This document shows, in pieces, positions 51,954-60,473 of a stretch of 64,000 bases of DNA. This DNA comes from Bryobacterales bacterium (GTDB taxonomy: Bacteria; Acidobacteriota; Terriglobia; Bryobacterales; Bryobacteraceae). The position numbers and the translations under genes were made by a program. The DNA is taken from contig JADLCT010000014.1 of the NCBI GenBank assembly GCA_020847045.1, positions 1 through 64,000 on the forward strand, given 5' to 3'. Under the pieces are notes generated by a model. It saw nothing but the letters and a program-made list of their open reading frames with translations, did no database searches and had not been told where the DNA came from. Numbering within the stretch: the stretch's first letter is position 1; each line of letters opens with the position of its first letter.

Positions 51954-53116
51954 GCGAGTTCAAGGTTGCGGAAGCGGTCCAGTTCGCCGGCGGGGGCTTC
52001 CGGCAGGCGTTCCGCGTTCTGCTTCCACCAGGCCCAGGGAATCTCGAACAACTGCACGCGCGGGCTGAACTTGCCGCTCTCGTGAATGAAGCAGGAGTGC
52101 GTGCACCAGCAGCCGTCGCGGCCGATGGCCGCCGTCTCCTTGCGCATCTCGGGCGAGGCCAGGGCGCGCGCCGCGTTCATCCCGTGTTCGCGCAGGCTAC
52201 CCGCGACGCCGCGCAATTCGCAGGCGCGAAAGCCGCCGTTGTGGTCGACAACAAGCGTGGTCTGTCCGGCGGTGCATCGCATGGGCCAGCGCGTGGGGGC
52301 GTCGAAATTGCGCTCCTGCACCTCGAAGTGAAGGCGCAGGTTGCCGAGGTAGTAGGCGGTGGCGATCTGGCGCGCGCCCGCCGGCAGGTGCGCAAACAGG
52401 CGGCGCGCGTAGTGGCGATGGAAGGGCAGCAGGCGGCGGTGCAGTCCGATGAGCGATTGGCGCGTCAGCCGCTTCATGCCGGGGTCGGGCGTCGCGCCGC
52501 GCACGACTTCGAAATAATGGCCGCTGGCATTGGCCGATTCGGCCAGATGCAAGCCAAGCTCCACCAGTTCCTGGTAATTTTCGCTGGTGATCACGCTGAC
52601 CACGTTGCGGCGGATGCGCCGTACATGGCCGTAGCGCGACTCGGCCGCACGCAAAGCCTCCAACGTGCGCTCGAAGTTGTTCGGCACGCCGCGTATGGCG
52701 TCATGCGTGTTCGCCAGGCCGTCGAGCGAAAAGTTCACATCGATGGCCACGCCCTCACCCGTTCCGGCCAGTACGGTGTCGAGCGCGCGGAACAGCTTTT
52801 CGGGAGCAAGCCCGTTGGTGGGCAGGTTCACGTTGCGCACGCCATTGTTGCGAGCGAACAGGGCGATGATCTCACCCAACTCCTCGCGCAGAGTGGGCTC
52901 GCCGCCACTCAGCCAGAGCTTACGGAAGGAAGGCAGCGTTTCCGACAGCCGCCGGATCTCGTCGAAGGAAAGATCGTCGCGGCTGTTCAACTTGTCGAAG
53001 TAGAAGCAGGTGCGGCACAGTGAATTGCAACGCGAGGTGACGAACAGGAAGAGTGCGTTGAACGCGGGCGGGCGGACGCGCTCGGCGAGTATGCGGAAAT
53101 AAGTCGCGCCTGCCAT
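51950..53116 (-). CDS. Radical SAM protein with C-terminal SPASM/Twitch-like cysteines
   Basis: A 388-residue radical SAM enzyme. The [4Fe-4S] site is CNSLCRTC in FLFVTSRCNSLCRTCFYFD (Cys-x3-Cys-x2-Cys), followed by LSGGEPTLR for SAM binding and NLPTNGLAPEKL. The C-terminal half has further cysteines (MRCTAGQTT, RACELRG, GCWCTHSCF) that may hold one or two auxiliary clusters, as in SPASM/Twitch proteins. Substrate is unknown; such proteins often modify peptides or lipid-linked sugars. I prefer the ATG at 53116; a GTG ten codons earlier with GGAGG after it is the alternative. The gene is divergent from the SufU-like scaffold gene. Confidence 0.82.
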   Translation of the reverse strand: MAGATYFRILAERVRPPAFNALFLFVTSRCNSLCRTCFYFDKLNSRDDLSFDEIRRLSETLPSFRKLWLSGGEPTLREELGEIIALFARNNGVRNVNLPTNGLAPEKLFRALDTVLAGTGEGVAIDVNFSLDGLANTHDAIRGVPNNFERTLEALRAAESRYGHVRRIRRNVVSVITSENYQELVELGLHLAESANASGHYFEVVRGATPDPGMKRLTRQSLIGLHRRLLPFHRHYARRLFAHLPAGARQIATAYYLGNLRLHFEVQERNFDAPTRWPMRCTAGQTTLVVDHNGGFRACELRGVAGSLREHGMNAARALASPEMRKETAAIGRDGCWCTHSCFIHESGKFSPRVQLFEIPWAWWKQNAERLPEAPAGELDRFRNLELA

Positions 53117-53133
53117 GTTTCCGTTTGAACCTC

Positions 53134-53142
53134 CATAATAAT
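53134..53142. promoter_or_regulatory. Symmetric AT-rich box between radical SAM and SufU-like genes
   Basis: CATAATAAT reads as CATAAT toward the plus-strand gene and as TATTAT toward the minus-strand gene. It is the only AT-rich element in the 38-base gap. A shared divergent -10 region is likely. Confidence 0.42.
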
Positions 53143-53154
53143 GCACAGGTGGCG

Positions 53155-53508
53155 ATGCATAGCGAAAAGCTGCTGGACCATTTTCAGAATCCGCGCAACG
53201 CGGGCGAACTCGATCCGGCCACGGTGCGCGTGGAGGTGGAGAACCCGGCCTGTGGCGACCGCTTGCGGCTAACGGTCAGGATGGAGCAGGGTGTGATGGC
53301 CGAGGTGCGTTTTCAAGTGCGCGGGTGCACGGCTTCCATCGCGGCTGGCAGCGCGCTCACCGAGTGGTTAACCGGGCGTCGCGCGGACGAGGCGGCCGCG
53401 CTGCGCACGGAGGTGATCGAAGAGGCATTGGGAGGACTGATCCCGGAATCGAAGCACGCCGCCGTGTTGTGCGTGGACGCCGCGCGCGAACTGGCGAGGC
53501 GGGCGTGA
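53155..53508 (+). CDS. SufU/NifU-like iron-sulfur cluster scaffold
   Basis: A 117-residue scaffold or sulfur-transfer protein of the IscU/SufU/NifU N-domain family. Three conserved cysteines are in order: [24 protein letters not shown] and AVLCVDAA. The LPPVK loop typical of IscU is missing, so SufU or NifU-like is closer. The start is the ATG that begins [17 protein letters not shown], the family N-terminus; an upstream GTG and TTG extend it without similarity. The stop overlaps the next gene as GTGA. Divergent from the radical SAM gene, an enzyme that itself needs Fe-S clusters. Confidence 0.85.
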   Translation: MHSEKLLDHFQNPRNAGELDPATVRVEVENPACGDRLRLTVRMEQGVMAEVRFQVRGCTASIAAGSALTEWLTGRRADEAAALRTEVIEEALGGLIPESKHAAVLCVDAARELARRA

Positions 53509-55562
53509 CCGGGCTCACGCGTGAACGTTTACTGGCCGCCTACCGCGCCATGCTGCTCTCACGCGGATTGGATGACCGTGAGATTCTGCTGAAGCGCCAG
53601 AACAGGATCTTCTTCCAGATCTCCGGGGCCGGCCATGAGGCCATCGGCGCCGCGGCGGGCCTGGCTCTGCGGCCGGGCGTGGACTGGGTGTTTCCGTACT
53701 ACCGCGACCGGGCGCTGTGTCTGATGCTCGGCGTTACACCCGAAGCGATGCTGCTGCAGGCGGTGGGCGCCGGGAGCGATCCGGCCAGCGGCGGGCGGCA
53801 GATGCCTTCCCACTGGAGTTCGGTTCCGCACCGCATTGTGAGCGCGAGTTCGCCTACGGGCACGCAGTATCTGCAGGCGGTGGGGTGCGCGCACGCCTCG
53901 CGGATGCTGGCGCCTGAAGCTGGCGAGGTGACGCTGGTGTGCTCGGGTGACGGCGCCACCAGCGAAGGCGAGTTCTGGGAGGCGATGAACGCGGCCTGCC
54001 TGGAGCGGCTGCCCGTCGTGTTTCTCGTGGAGGACAACGGCTACGCGATCTCGGTGCCGGTGGAGAGGCAAACGGCTGGGGGGAACGTGTCGCGTCTGCT
54101 GGCTGGTTTCCCCGGTCTGCTGCGGCTGGAGTGCGATGGCACGGAATTGGCGGCCGGCTATGAGGCGATGACGCGCGCGTTGGAGTGGTGCCGCGCGGGC
54201 AAGGGGCCGGTGCTGGTACGCGCCACATGCACGCGGCCGTACTCGCATTCGCTCAGCGACGACGAGACTTTGTACAAGACCCGCGCGGAGCGTGAGGCCG
54301 AGGCGGCCCGCGATCCCGTGCTGCGCGTCCCGCAGTGGCTCATGAGCGAGGGGCATCTGGACCGCGCGGCCATGCAGCGAATCGCCTTTGATGTGGAGCA
54401 GGAGATCGAAGCGGCGGCGGACCGGGCCTTGCGCGCCGGAGCGCCGCTGGCGGGCAGTGCTCTGGACTGGCTGTATTCGGACCGCGTGGATGTCACGGAC
54501 CGCGCTTTTGCCTCAGAGCCTCGCTTCGCCGGCGAGCCGCGGACGATGGTGGACACGGTGAACCGCGTGCTCCACGAAGAGATGGCGCGGAACCCGCGCA
54601 TGGTGGTGTTCGGCGAGGATGTGGCCGATTGCAGCCGCGAAGAGAACCTGAAACTCGTGAAGGGCAAGGGGGGCGTATTCAAGGCGACGCAGGGCTTGCA
54701 GCGCGCCTTTGGTTCGGCGCGCGTGTTCAACACGCCCATCGCCGAGGCGGCTATCGTGGGACGCGCCATCGGGATGGCCGTGCGCGGCATGAAGCCGGTG
54801 GTGGAGATTCAGTTCTTCGACTACATCTGGCCGGCGATGATGCAGATCCGCGCGGAACTGGCGACGATGCGCTGGCGCAGCGCCAACGGTTGGACGTGCC
54901 CCGTGGTGGTGCGCGTGCCTATTGGCGGATATCTGACCGGTGGCGCCATCTATCACAGCCAGTGTGGCGAGGTGTTGTTCACGCACATCCCCGGGCTGCG
55001 CGTGGCCATGCCGTCCAATGCGCTCGACGCCTGCGGGCTGTTGCGCACGGCCATCCGCGGCGACGACCCCGTGCTGTTTCTCGAACACAAGAAGCTGTAC
55101 CGGGAAGCGTACAACCGCTCGCCGCATCCGGGCCCGGAATACTGTATCCCCTTTGGCAAGGCGCGCGTGGCAAAGACCGGCGCGCGGCTGACGGTTGTCA
55201 CCCACGGCGCGCTGGTGAACCGCTCTCTCGCCGCGGCCGTCGAGGTCGAACGCGGGCAGCCCGGGGCGAGCGTGGAAGTGATCGACCTGCGCTCGCTCGC
55301 GCCGGTGGATTGGGAGACTGTGTTTGAGAGCGTGCGCAAAACCTCGCGGCTGCTGGTGGTGCATGAAGACACGTTGACGCACGGATTCGGCGCCGAGATT
55401 GCCGCGCGGGTCGCGGATGAACTCTTCACCGAACTGGACGCACCCGTGGGCCGCCTGGCGGCTCTGGATACATGGGTTGGATATAATCCCGGCCTGGAGG
55501 CGGAAACGCTGCCGCAGGTGGCCGGTATTGTCCGTGAGGCGAAACGGCTGCTTCGGTATTGA
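53505..55562 (+). CDS. Fused E1 alpha-beta component of a 2-oxoacid dehydrogenase
   Basis: A 685-residue thiamine-diphosphate enzyme combining both E1 subunits of pyruvate or branched-chain 2-oxoacid dehydrogenase in one chain. The alpha part (1-355) has the TPP motif [17 protein letters not shown] followed by [12 protein letters not shown]; the beta part (about 360-685) begins with [17 protein letters not shown] and contains VFGEDVAD and the [15 protein letters not shown] region. It starts with a GTG overlapping the scaffold stop. The longer open frame upstream is a shadow of the scaffold gene. No E2 or E3 genes are present here, so the complex must use others. GMC oxidoreductase follows after six bases. 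Confidence 0.88.
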   Translation: MTGLTRERLLAAYRAMLLSRGLDDREILLKRQNRIFFQISGAGHEAIGAAAGLALRPGVDWVFPYYRDRALCLMLGVTPEAMLLQAVGAGSDPASGGRQMPSHWSSVPHRIVSASSPTGTQYLQAVGCAHASRMLAPEAGEVTLVCSGDGATSEGEFWEAMNAACLERLPVVFLVEDNGYAISVPVERQTAGGNVSRLLAGFPGLLRLECDGTELAAGYEAMTRALEWCRAGKGPVLVRATCTRPYSHSLSDDETLYKTRAEREAEAARDPVLRVPQWLMSEGHLDRAAMQRIAFDVEQEIEAAADRALRAGAPLAGSALDWLYSDRVDVTDRAFASEPRFAGEPRTMVDTVNRVLHEEMARNPRMVVFGEDVADCSREENLKLVKGKGGVFKATQGLQRAFGSARVFNTPIAEAAIVGRAIGMAVRGMKPVVEIQFFDYIWPAMMQIRAELATMRWRSANGWTCPVVVRVPIGGYLTGGAIYHSQCGEVLFTHIPGLRVAMPSNALDACGLLRTAIRGDDPVLFLEHKKLYREAYNRSPHPGPEYCIPFGKARVAKTGARLTVVTHGALVNRSLAAAVEVERGQPGASVEVIDLRSLAPVDWETVFESVRKTSRLLVVHEDTLTHGFGAEIAARVADELFTELDAPVGRLAALDTWVGYNPGLEAETLPQVAGIVREAKRLLRY

Positions 55563-55568
55563 CTGGGC

Positions 55569-57134
55569 ATGGCAGACATTATTTTCGACGTGGTGGTGGT
55601 GGGCTCGGGCGCATCGGGCGGCACGCTGGCCGGGCATTTGGCCGGCATGGGCGTGAACGTGGCGGTGGTGGAAGGCGGGCCTCCCATCAACACGCGCACG
55701 GACTTCAATACGCACGCCATGCCGTTTCAATTTCCCAACCGGCACATTCCCACGATGAAGCCGGGCAAGCAGGGATTTCATAGCGAGCGTGCGCGCGGCG
55801 TGGGCGGCAAGAGTCTTACCTGGAACGCCGTGGCGTGGCGTTTTTCCGAACGCGATTTCCAGGGGCGTGCGCGGGACGGCGCGGGCGAAAACTGGCCGCT
55901 GCACTACGCCACCATGGCGCCGTGGTACGAGAAGATCGAGCGCGAGGTGGGCGTGTGCGGGAATCTCGACGGGTTGGAAGACCTGCCCGACGGCGTCTTC
56001 CAGCCGCCTGTGCCGATGAAGTGCACGGACCTGGCCGTGAAGCGGGGCGCGGCGAAATTGGGCGTGAAGGTGATTCACGTGCGCAAGGCGACGCTGTCGC
56101 GGGCGCGCGGCGGGCGTCCGGCGTGCCACTTCTGCGGCAACTGCATGGCCGGCTGCGACGTGGTGGCCAAGTACAATTCCGCCGACGTGCACCTGCGCCC
56201 GGCCTTGAAGACCGGCAAGCTCACCATCTTCCACAACTCGATTGTGCGCGCAGTGAACGTGAGCAACGAGAATCGCGTGACGGGCGTGACCTATCTGAAC
56301 CGCGAGACGAAGGCCGAGGGCGAGGTGCGCGGACGTGTCGTGGTGGTGAGTTGCGCCTGCGTGCAAAGCGTGGCTCTGCTGCTGATGTCCAAGTCCCGGC
56401 TGTATCCGGGCGGGCTCGCCAATTCGAGCGGCCACCTGGGGAAGCACTTCATTCCGCACTTCACCGGCGGCGTGCAGTGTTTCCTGAAGGAGTTCATCGG
56501 CAAGAGCGGAGTGAACGACGAAGGCTTTCTCGATCATGCCTATGTGCCATCTTTCATGCACGCGCGCAAGCGCGAGTATGCCCGCAGCTTTGGCGTGCAG
56601 TTCAATTATCAGAACCACCGCGCGGTGGGTTGGGCTCGTAGTCTGCCGGGCATGGGCAAGGCGTTCAAGGATTCCGTGCGCGACCGCTATCCGGCGTTCC
56701 TTACCTTTTCTCCCTACGGCGAAATGCTGCCGAACGTGCGAAGCTATATCGATCTCGACGAAGCGCGGCTCGATGAACACGGCCTGCCCATGGCGCGGCG
56801 GCATGTGCACTGGGGCGAGAACGACGCGAAGATTTTCCGGGATATGACCGAGTGGAGCGTGCGCATTCTGGAAGCCTCGGGCGCGGAGATTCTGAACGTG
56901 AACCGGCAGCCGGCCACCAATCACGAACTGGGCGGCGCGCGCATGGGGGCGGACCCCAAAACAAGCGTGGTGAACCAGTGGTGCCAGTCGCACGACGTGA
57001 AGAATCTGTTCGTGGTGGATGGCAGCGTGTTTCCTTCGGCGAGCGAGAAGAACCCGACGCACACGATGATGGCGCTGGCCGCGCGCACGGCGGCTTACAT
57101 CGCCGAAGGGCTGCGGAACAAGGAGTTGGCATGA
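55569..57134 (+). CDS. GMC-type oxidoreductase (large subunit, FAD)
   Basis: A 521-residue flavoprotein of the glucose-methanol-choline family, probably oxidising a sugar or alcohol in the periplasm. The Rossmann motif VVGSGASGGTLAGHL (Gly12, Gly14, Gly17) binds FAD. The catalytic His region is TNHELGGARMG, and the C-terminal FAD-site motif is NPTHTMMALAARTAAYI. Cysteines in CHFCGNCMAGCD form a CxxCxxxC-like cluster that might bind iron. It has no signal peptide; the coupled downstream gene encodes a Tat-tagged subunit 3 that may carry it across the membrane. Confidence 0.88.
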   Translation: MADIIFDVVVVGSGASGGTLAGHLAGMGVNVAVVEGGPPINTRTDFNTHAMPFQFPNRHIPTMKPGKQGFHSERARGVGGKSLTWNAVAWRFSERDFQGRARDGAGENWPLHYATMAPWYEKIEREVGVCGNLDGLEDLPDGVFQPPVPMKCTDLAVKRGAAKLGVKVIHVRKATLSRARGGRPACHFCGNCMAGCDVVAKYNSADVHLRPALKTGKLTIFHNSIVRAVNVSNENRVTGVTYLNRETKAEGEVRGRVVVVSCACVQSVALLLMSKSRLYPGGLANSSGHLGKHFIPHFTGGVQCFLKEFIGKSGVNDEGFLDHAYVPSFMHARKREYARSFGVQFNYQNHRAVGWARSLPGMGKAFKDSVRDRYPAFLTFSPYGEMLPNVRSYIDLDEARLDEHGLPMARRHVHWGENDAKIFRDMTEWSVRILEASGAEILNVNRQPATNHELGGARMGADPKTSVVNQWCQSHDVKNLFVVDGSVFPSASEKNPTHTMMALAARTAAYIAEGLRNKELA

Positions 57135-57703
57135 GCGGACGGCGTGAAACGTTGAAGATCCTGGGGGCGATCGGCGCCACATGCGCGGCGCCCTACTCCT
57201 CGAACGAACTCTACGGACAGCACGCCGATCACAACGGCGCGCCACTGGTGCAGATCCAGATGCCGGCGGGGCCAAGGACGCTGACAGCGGACGAGTACGC
57301 CGCACTATCTCGCATGGCGGCCCTGATTATCCCCGCGACGGACACGCCGGGCGCCGTGGAGGCCGGTGTGCCCCAGTACATGGATCACGTGGCCGCGGGC
57401 AATGCGGGCCTGAGGCAACTGCTTGCGAAGGGTTGCGAATGGCTGGACGCGCAGTGCCGCAGGACGGACGGCAAGCGGTTTGTCGAGCTGACAGAGGCGG
57501 CACAGGTGGCGCTGCTGGAGCCATTGTGCGAGCGAGCCGACCGCCTGGCCGCTCCGGGACAGGGCGAGTTGGACGAGCGCTTCTTCAAAGCCGTGAAGAG
57601 TCTCACCGCCGACGGCTATTTCACATCGAAGGCTGGCCTGGTGGACACGCTGCGGTACACGGGCAACACGGTGATGGCCGAATATCCCAGTTGTGAAGGA
57701 TAG
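57131..57703 (+). CDS. Gluconate 2-dehydrogenase subunit 3 family protein, Tat-tagged
   Basis: A 190-residue protein with a Tat leader (MSGRRETLKILGAIGATCAA) and the subunit 3 fold seen in gluconate 2-dehydrogenase: ALSRMAALIIPATDTPGAVE and FFKAVKSLTADGYFTSKAGL. It is thought to act as an export chaperone or anchor for the flavoprotein. ATGA overlap with the GMC gene supports a complex of both. The cytochrome c subunit found in other gluconate dehydrogenases is missing in this window. Confidence 0.86.
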   Translation: MSGRRETLKILGAIGATCAAPYSSNELYGQHADHNGAPLVQIQMPAGPRTLTADEYAALSRMAALIIPATDTPGAVEAGVPQYMDHVAAGNAGLRQLLAKGCEWLDAQCRRTDGKRFVELTEAAQVALLEPLCERADRLAAPGQGELDERFFKAVKSLTADGYFTSKAGLVDTLRYTGNTVMAEYPSCEG

Positions 57704-57709
57704 CGGCCG

Positions 57710-59362
57710 CTACCAGTTCACGTTCATGTTCGTCATCACCTGATCTTTGATCTCGATGGACTCCTCGTAGTCGGGCGCGCCGTCGCGCTTCAAGGTGATC
57801 TTATGGCGGCCCGCCGGGAGTGTGAGCATCGCGGGCGTGCGTTCGGCGCGCGCCTGGCCGTCGATATAGATAGCCGCCCCCGGCGGGCTGGAGCGAATGG
57901 CCAGCGTGCCCTCCGTGCGCAGCAGCGTGACGCGAACGGTGCTTTCCTGTGGCAGGTTCACGATGCGCGTCGTGCTACGGTAGCCCGGCAGGGAAAAGGT
58001 GAGCGTGTGGCGGCCGTTGTCGAGCGATTGCGGACAGGGCGTGACACAGGAGCGCTTCCCATCGTCGATCGAGACATTCGCGTTGCCGGGCTCGCTGATG
58101 ATGTCTACGATGGTCGCACCCGCGGGCGGCTCATCGGGTGGCTCCGGCGCCACGATGGGCTTCGGGGGCGCGGTCTGCACCGGCGCGGGCGCGGGAGGAA
58201 TATCCGCACTGGCCGCCGGCGAGGGAGGCGCGGGCGCCAGGGGACTTGGTTTGTCCGCACCACCGGCAACCGCGGGCGGAGTCCCGGCCAGCGCGGGTTG
58301 GGCCTGCGGCTCCGGCGTGTAAGGCCGGTTCAAATAATAGATGTAGCCGGAAGCAAGTGCGAGAAGCACGCCGCACGCTCCGGCGAAGATGGGCCAGCGT
58401 GCGGGCTTTGGCGATTCACCGGCTTCGACGCGTAACGCGCGCCGGGGCGGAGGCAGCGAGGCGGCCGCGTTCGAGGTGGGCGAAGGCGCGGCGACGGTCT
58501 CCTGGCTGGAGGATGCCCCCTTGGGCATCGCATGCCAGCCCTTGGATTCGTTCAACGCCGATTCCAGCGCGCGTACGAAAGCCGTGCACTTGAGGAAGCG
58601 GTGGTCGGGATTCTTGTCGAGAGCCTGCGCCAGCACGCGCGACACGGGTTCGCGCAGCGTTGCATTGAGCATGTGCGGCGAGACCGGCTCCTGCTTCACG
58701 ATTTGATAGAGCAGGCCGGGAATGGTGTCCCCGGCGAAGGGGCGCTCGCCGGTGAGCAGTTCATAAGCGATCACGGCCAGGGCAAACTGGTCGGAACGGC
58801 CGTCGATGGGGCGTCCCTCGATCTGCTCCGGCGACATAAAGCTGGGCGTGCCCAGGATCATGTCGGCCTGCGTCATGTTTTGCGAGGAGATCTTGGCCAC
58901 GCCGAAGTCGGTAATCTTCACGGCGCCGGAGCCGGCGATCATGATGTTGGCCGGCTTCACGTCGCGATGGATGATGCCCTGCGCGTGCGCGTGATCGAGC
59001 GCCTCGGCGGTTTCGCGCAGCACCTGAATCAGCTGAGGGCCCGAGAGCGGCCCCTTCTCGCGCACCAGTTGTTCCAGCGTATGGCCCTCCACGAACTCCA
59101 TGGCGATGTAAGCCATGTTGGATTCCTGGCCGACGTCGTAGATGGTGACGATGGAGGGGTGGGAGAGCAGGCCGGCCGAGCGCGCTTCGCGCAGCAGACG
59201 GTCGCGGAGCTGGCGCAGTTCGGCCGGATCGGCGATGGTGTCGAGCCGGATGGTTTTGATTGCGACCGTGCGGCCGATGGCGGGATCCTGAGCGCGATAC
59301 ACGACACCCATCCCACCGCGGCCCAATTCGCCGGTGATCTGGTACCGGCCGATACGCTCCAT
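57710..59362 (-). CDS. Ser/Thr protein kinase with TM segment and PEGA domains
   Basis: A 550-residue Hanks-type kinase. The N-terminal kinase domain (about 7-270) has the Gly loop ELGRGGMGVVYRAQD, Lys in VAIKTIRL, catalytic HRDVKPAN (His132, Asp134) and DFGVAK. A Pro/Ala-rich linker surrounds one membrane helix (about 323-344), then two PEGA beta domains (ISEPGNANVSIDDG and RSSPPGAAIYIDGQARAERT) outside the membrane. It probably senses an envelope signal and phosphorylates cytosolic proteins; the target is unknown. The start lies nine bases after a TAGAAT box, implying a leaderless transcript. Divergent from ftsY. Confidence 0.93.
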   Translation of the reverse strand: MERIGRYQITGELGRGGMGVVYRAQDPAIGRTVAIKTIRLDTIADPAELRQLRDRLLREARSAGLLSHPSIVTIYDVGQESNMAYIAMEFVEGHTLEQLVREKGPLSGPQLIQVLRETAEALDHAHAQGIIHRDVKPANIMIAGSGAVKITDFGVAKISSQNMTQADMILGTPSFMSPEQIEGRPIDGRSDQFALAVIAYELLTGERPFAGDTIPGLLYQIVKQEPVSPHMLNATLREPVSRVLAQALDKNPDHRFLKCTAFVRALESALNESKGWHAMPKGASSSQETVAAPSPTSNAAASLPPPRRALRVEAGESPKPARWPIFAGACGVLLALASGYIYYLNRPYTPEPQAQPALAGTPPAVAGGADKPSPLAPAPPSPAASADIPPAPAPVQTAPPKPIVAPEPPDEPPAGATIVDIISEPGNANVSIDDGKRSCVTPCPQSLDNGRHTLTFSLPGYRSTTRIVNLPQESTVRVTLLRTEGTLAIRSSPPGAAIYIDGQARAERTPAMLTLPAGRHKITLKRDGAPDYEESIEIKDQVMTNMNVNW

Positions 59363-59371
59363 GTTCCCATC

Positions 59372-59437
59372 ATTCTAGCGTATGAGCTTGCACGGTCCCG
59401 CGCCGCGCCATGCGGCGGGGGAGCCGCACGATACAAT
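59372..59437. promoter_or_regulatory. Separate -10 boxes for the kinase and ftsY
   Basis: On the minus strand TAGAAT (59377-59372) ends nine bases before the kinase ATG. On the plus strand TACAAT (59432-59437) ends ten bases before the chosen ftsY ATG and overlaps an earlier in-frame ATG, arguing against that earlier start. Neither has a clear -35. Confidence 0.45.
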
Positions 59438-59447
59438 GGACTTTCCC

Positions 59448-60473
59448 ATGATTCGATCGTTGTTTGGCTCCGGTGATTCCAAGGAGCGGGCGGCAGAGGC
59501 GTCCGCGCAAGCTCCGGCGCAGGCTCCCGCGGCGCCCGCCGCTCCAACTGCCGCCAAGACGGGTTCGCTGCTGGACCGTCTGAAGCTGGGCATCCAGAAA
59601 ACGCGCGCCGGCATTGTGACGGCTCTGGAAGATACGATTCAAGGCAAGAAGGAGATCAACGCCGAGCTTCTCGAGGAGCTGGAGTTCGCTTTGATTTCCG
59701 CCGACGTCGGCATCCGGACCGCGACCGAGGTGCTGGAGAGGATCCGGCAGCGCGTGGACCGGAAGATGGTGAACGACGCCTCGGAGTTGAAGGCGCTGAT
59801 TCGCGAGCATCTGCTGGAAGTCCTCCAGGCGGCTGAGCGGCCGGCCGTGCGCGCCGGGGAGCCGCCGACGGTTCTGATGATCGTGGGCGTGAACGGCGTG
59901 GGCAAGACGACCACCATCGGGAAACTGGCGCAGCAATTGGGCTCGGGCGGCAAGAGCGTGCTGCTCTGCGCGGCCGATACGTTTCGCGCGGCGGCGATCG
60001 AACAGCTCGAAGTGTGGGGCCAGCGCACGAATACCGAGGTGATCCGGCAGCAGGCCGGGGCCGATCCCAGTTCGGTGATGTTCGATGCGCTGCAAGCGGC
60101 GCGCGCGCGCGCGATGGATTTTGTCATTGTCGACACGGCGGGCCGGCTGCATACGAAATCGAATCTGATGGCGGAGTTGGAGAAGATGCGCCGGACGGCG
60201 CAGAAGGTGATTCCCGGCGCGCCACATGAAGTGTGGCTGGTGATGGACGCCACAACGGGCCAGAACGGTCTGGAGCAAGCCCGTAAGTTCACCGAATCGA
60301 GCGGCGTGACGGGCATTGTGCTCACCAAGCTGGACGGTACGGCCAAGGGCGGCGTGGTGGTGGCGATCGCGCGCGAATTGAACCTGCCCATACGGTACAT
60401 CGGAGTGGGCGAGCAGGCGGCCGACCTGCTGCCGTTCGATGCGGAACAGTTCGTGGGGACGCTGCTGGCATGA
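59448..60473 (+). CDS. ftsY: Signal recognition particle receptor FtsY
   Basis: Membrane-associated GTPase that receives SRP-ribosome complexes and hands them to SecYEG. The 341-residue protein has an Ala/Pro-rich acidic N-region (about 8-40), the four-helix N domain and the G domain with G1 GVNGVGKT (147-154), the DTAGR motif, and TKLDGTAKGG. The shorter A domain is common outside enterobacteria. The start follows a TACAAT box by ten bases; an earlier ATG overlaps that box. It overlaps ribD as ATGA. Confidence 0.94.
   Translation: MIRSLFGSGDSKERAAEASAQAPAQAPAAPAAPTAAKTGSLLDRLKLGIQKTRAGIVTALEDTIQGKKEINAELLEELEFALISADVGIRTATEVLERIRQRVDRKMVNDASELKALIREHLLEVLQAAERPAVRAGEPPTVLMIVGVNGVGKTTTIGKLAQQLGSGGKSVLLCAADTFRAAAIEQLEVWGQRTNTEVIRQQAGADPSSVMFDALQAARARAMDFVIVDTAGRLHTKSNLMAELEKMRRTAQKVIPGAPHEVWLVMDATTGQNGLEQARKFTESSGVTGIVLTKLDGTAKGGVVVAIARELNLPIRYIGVGEQAADLLPFDAEQFVGTLLA

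Noticed and set aside
54513-57305. 930-codon open frame on the minus strand
   Set aside because: Antisense to the E1 and GMC oxidoreductase genes, composed of His/Arg/Ala-rich sequence typical of a shadow frame.
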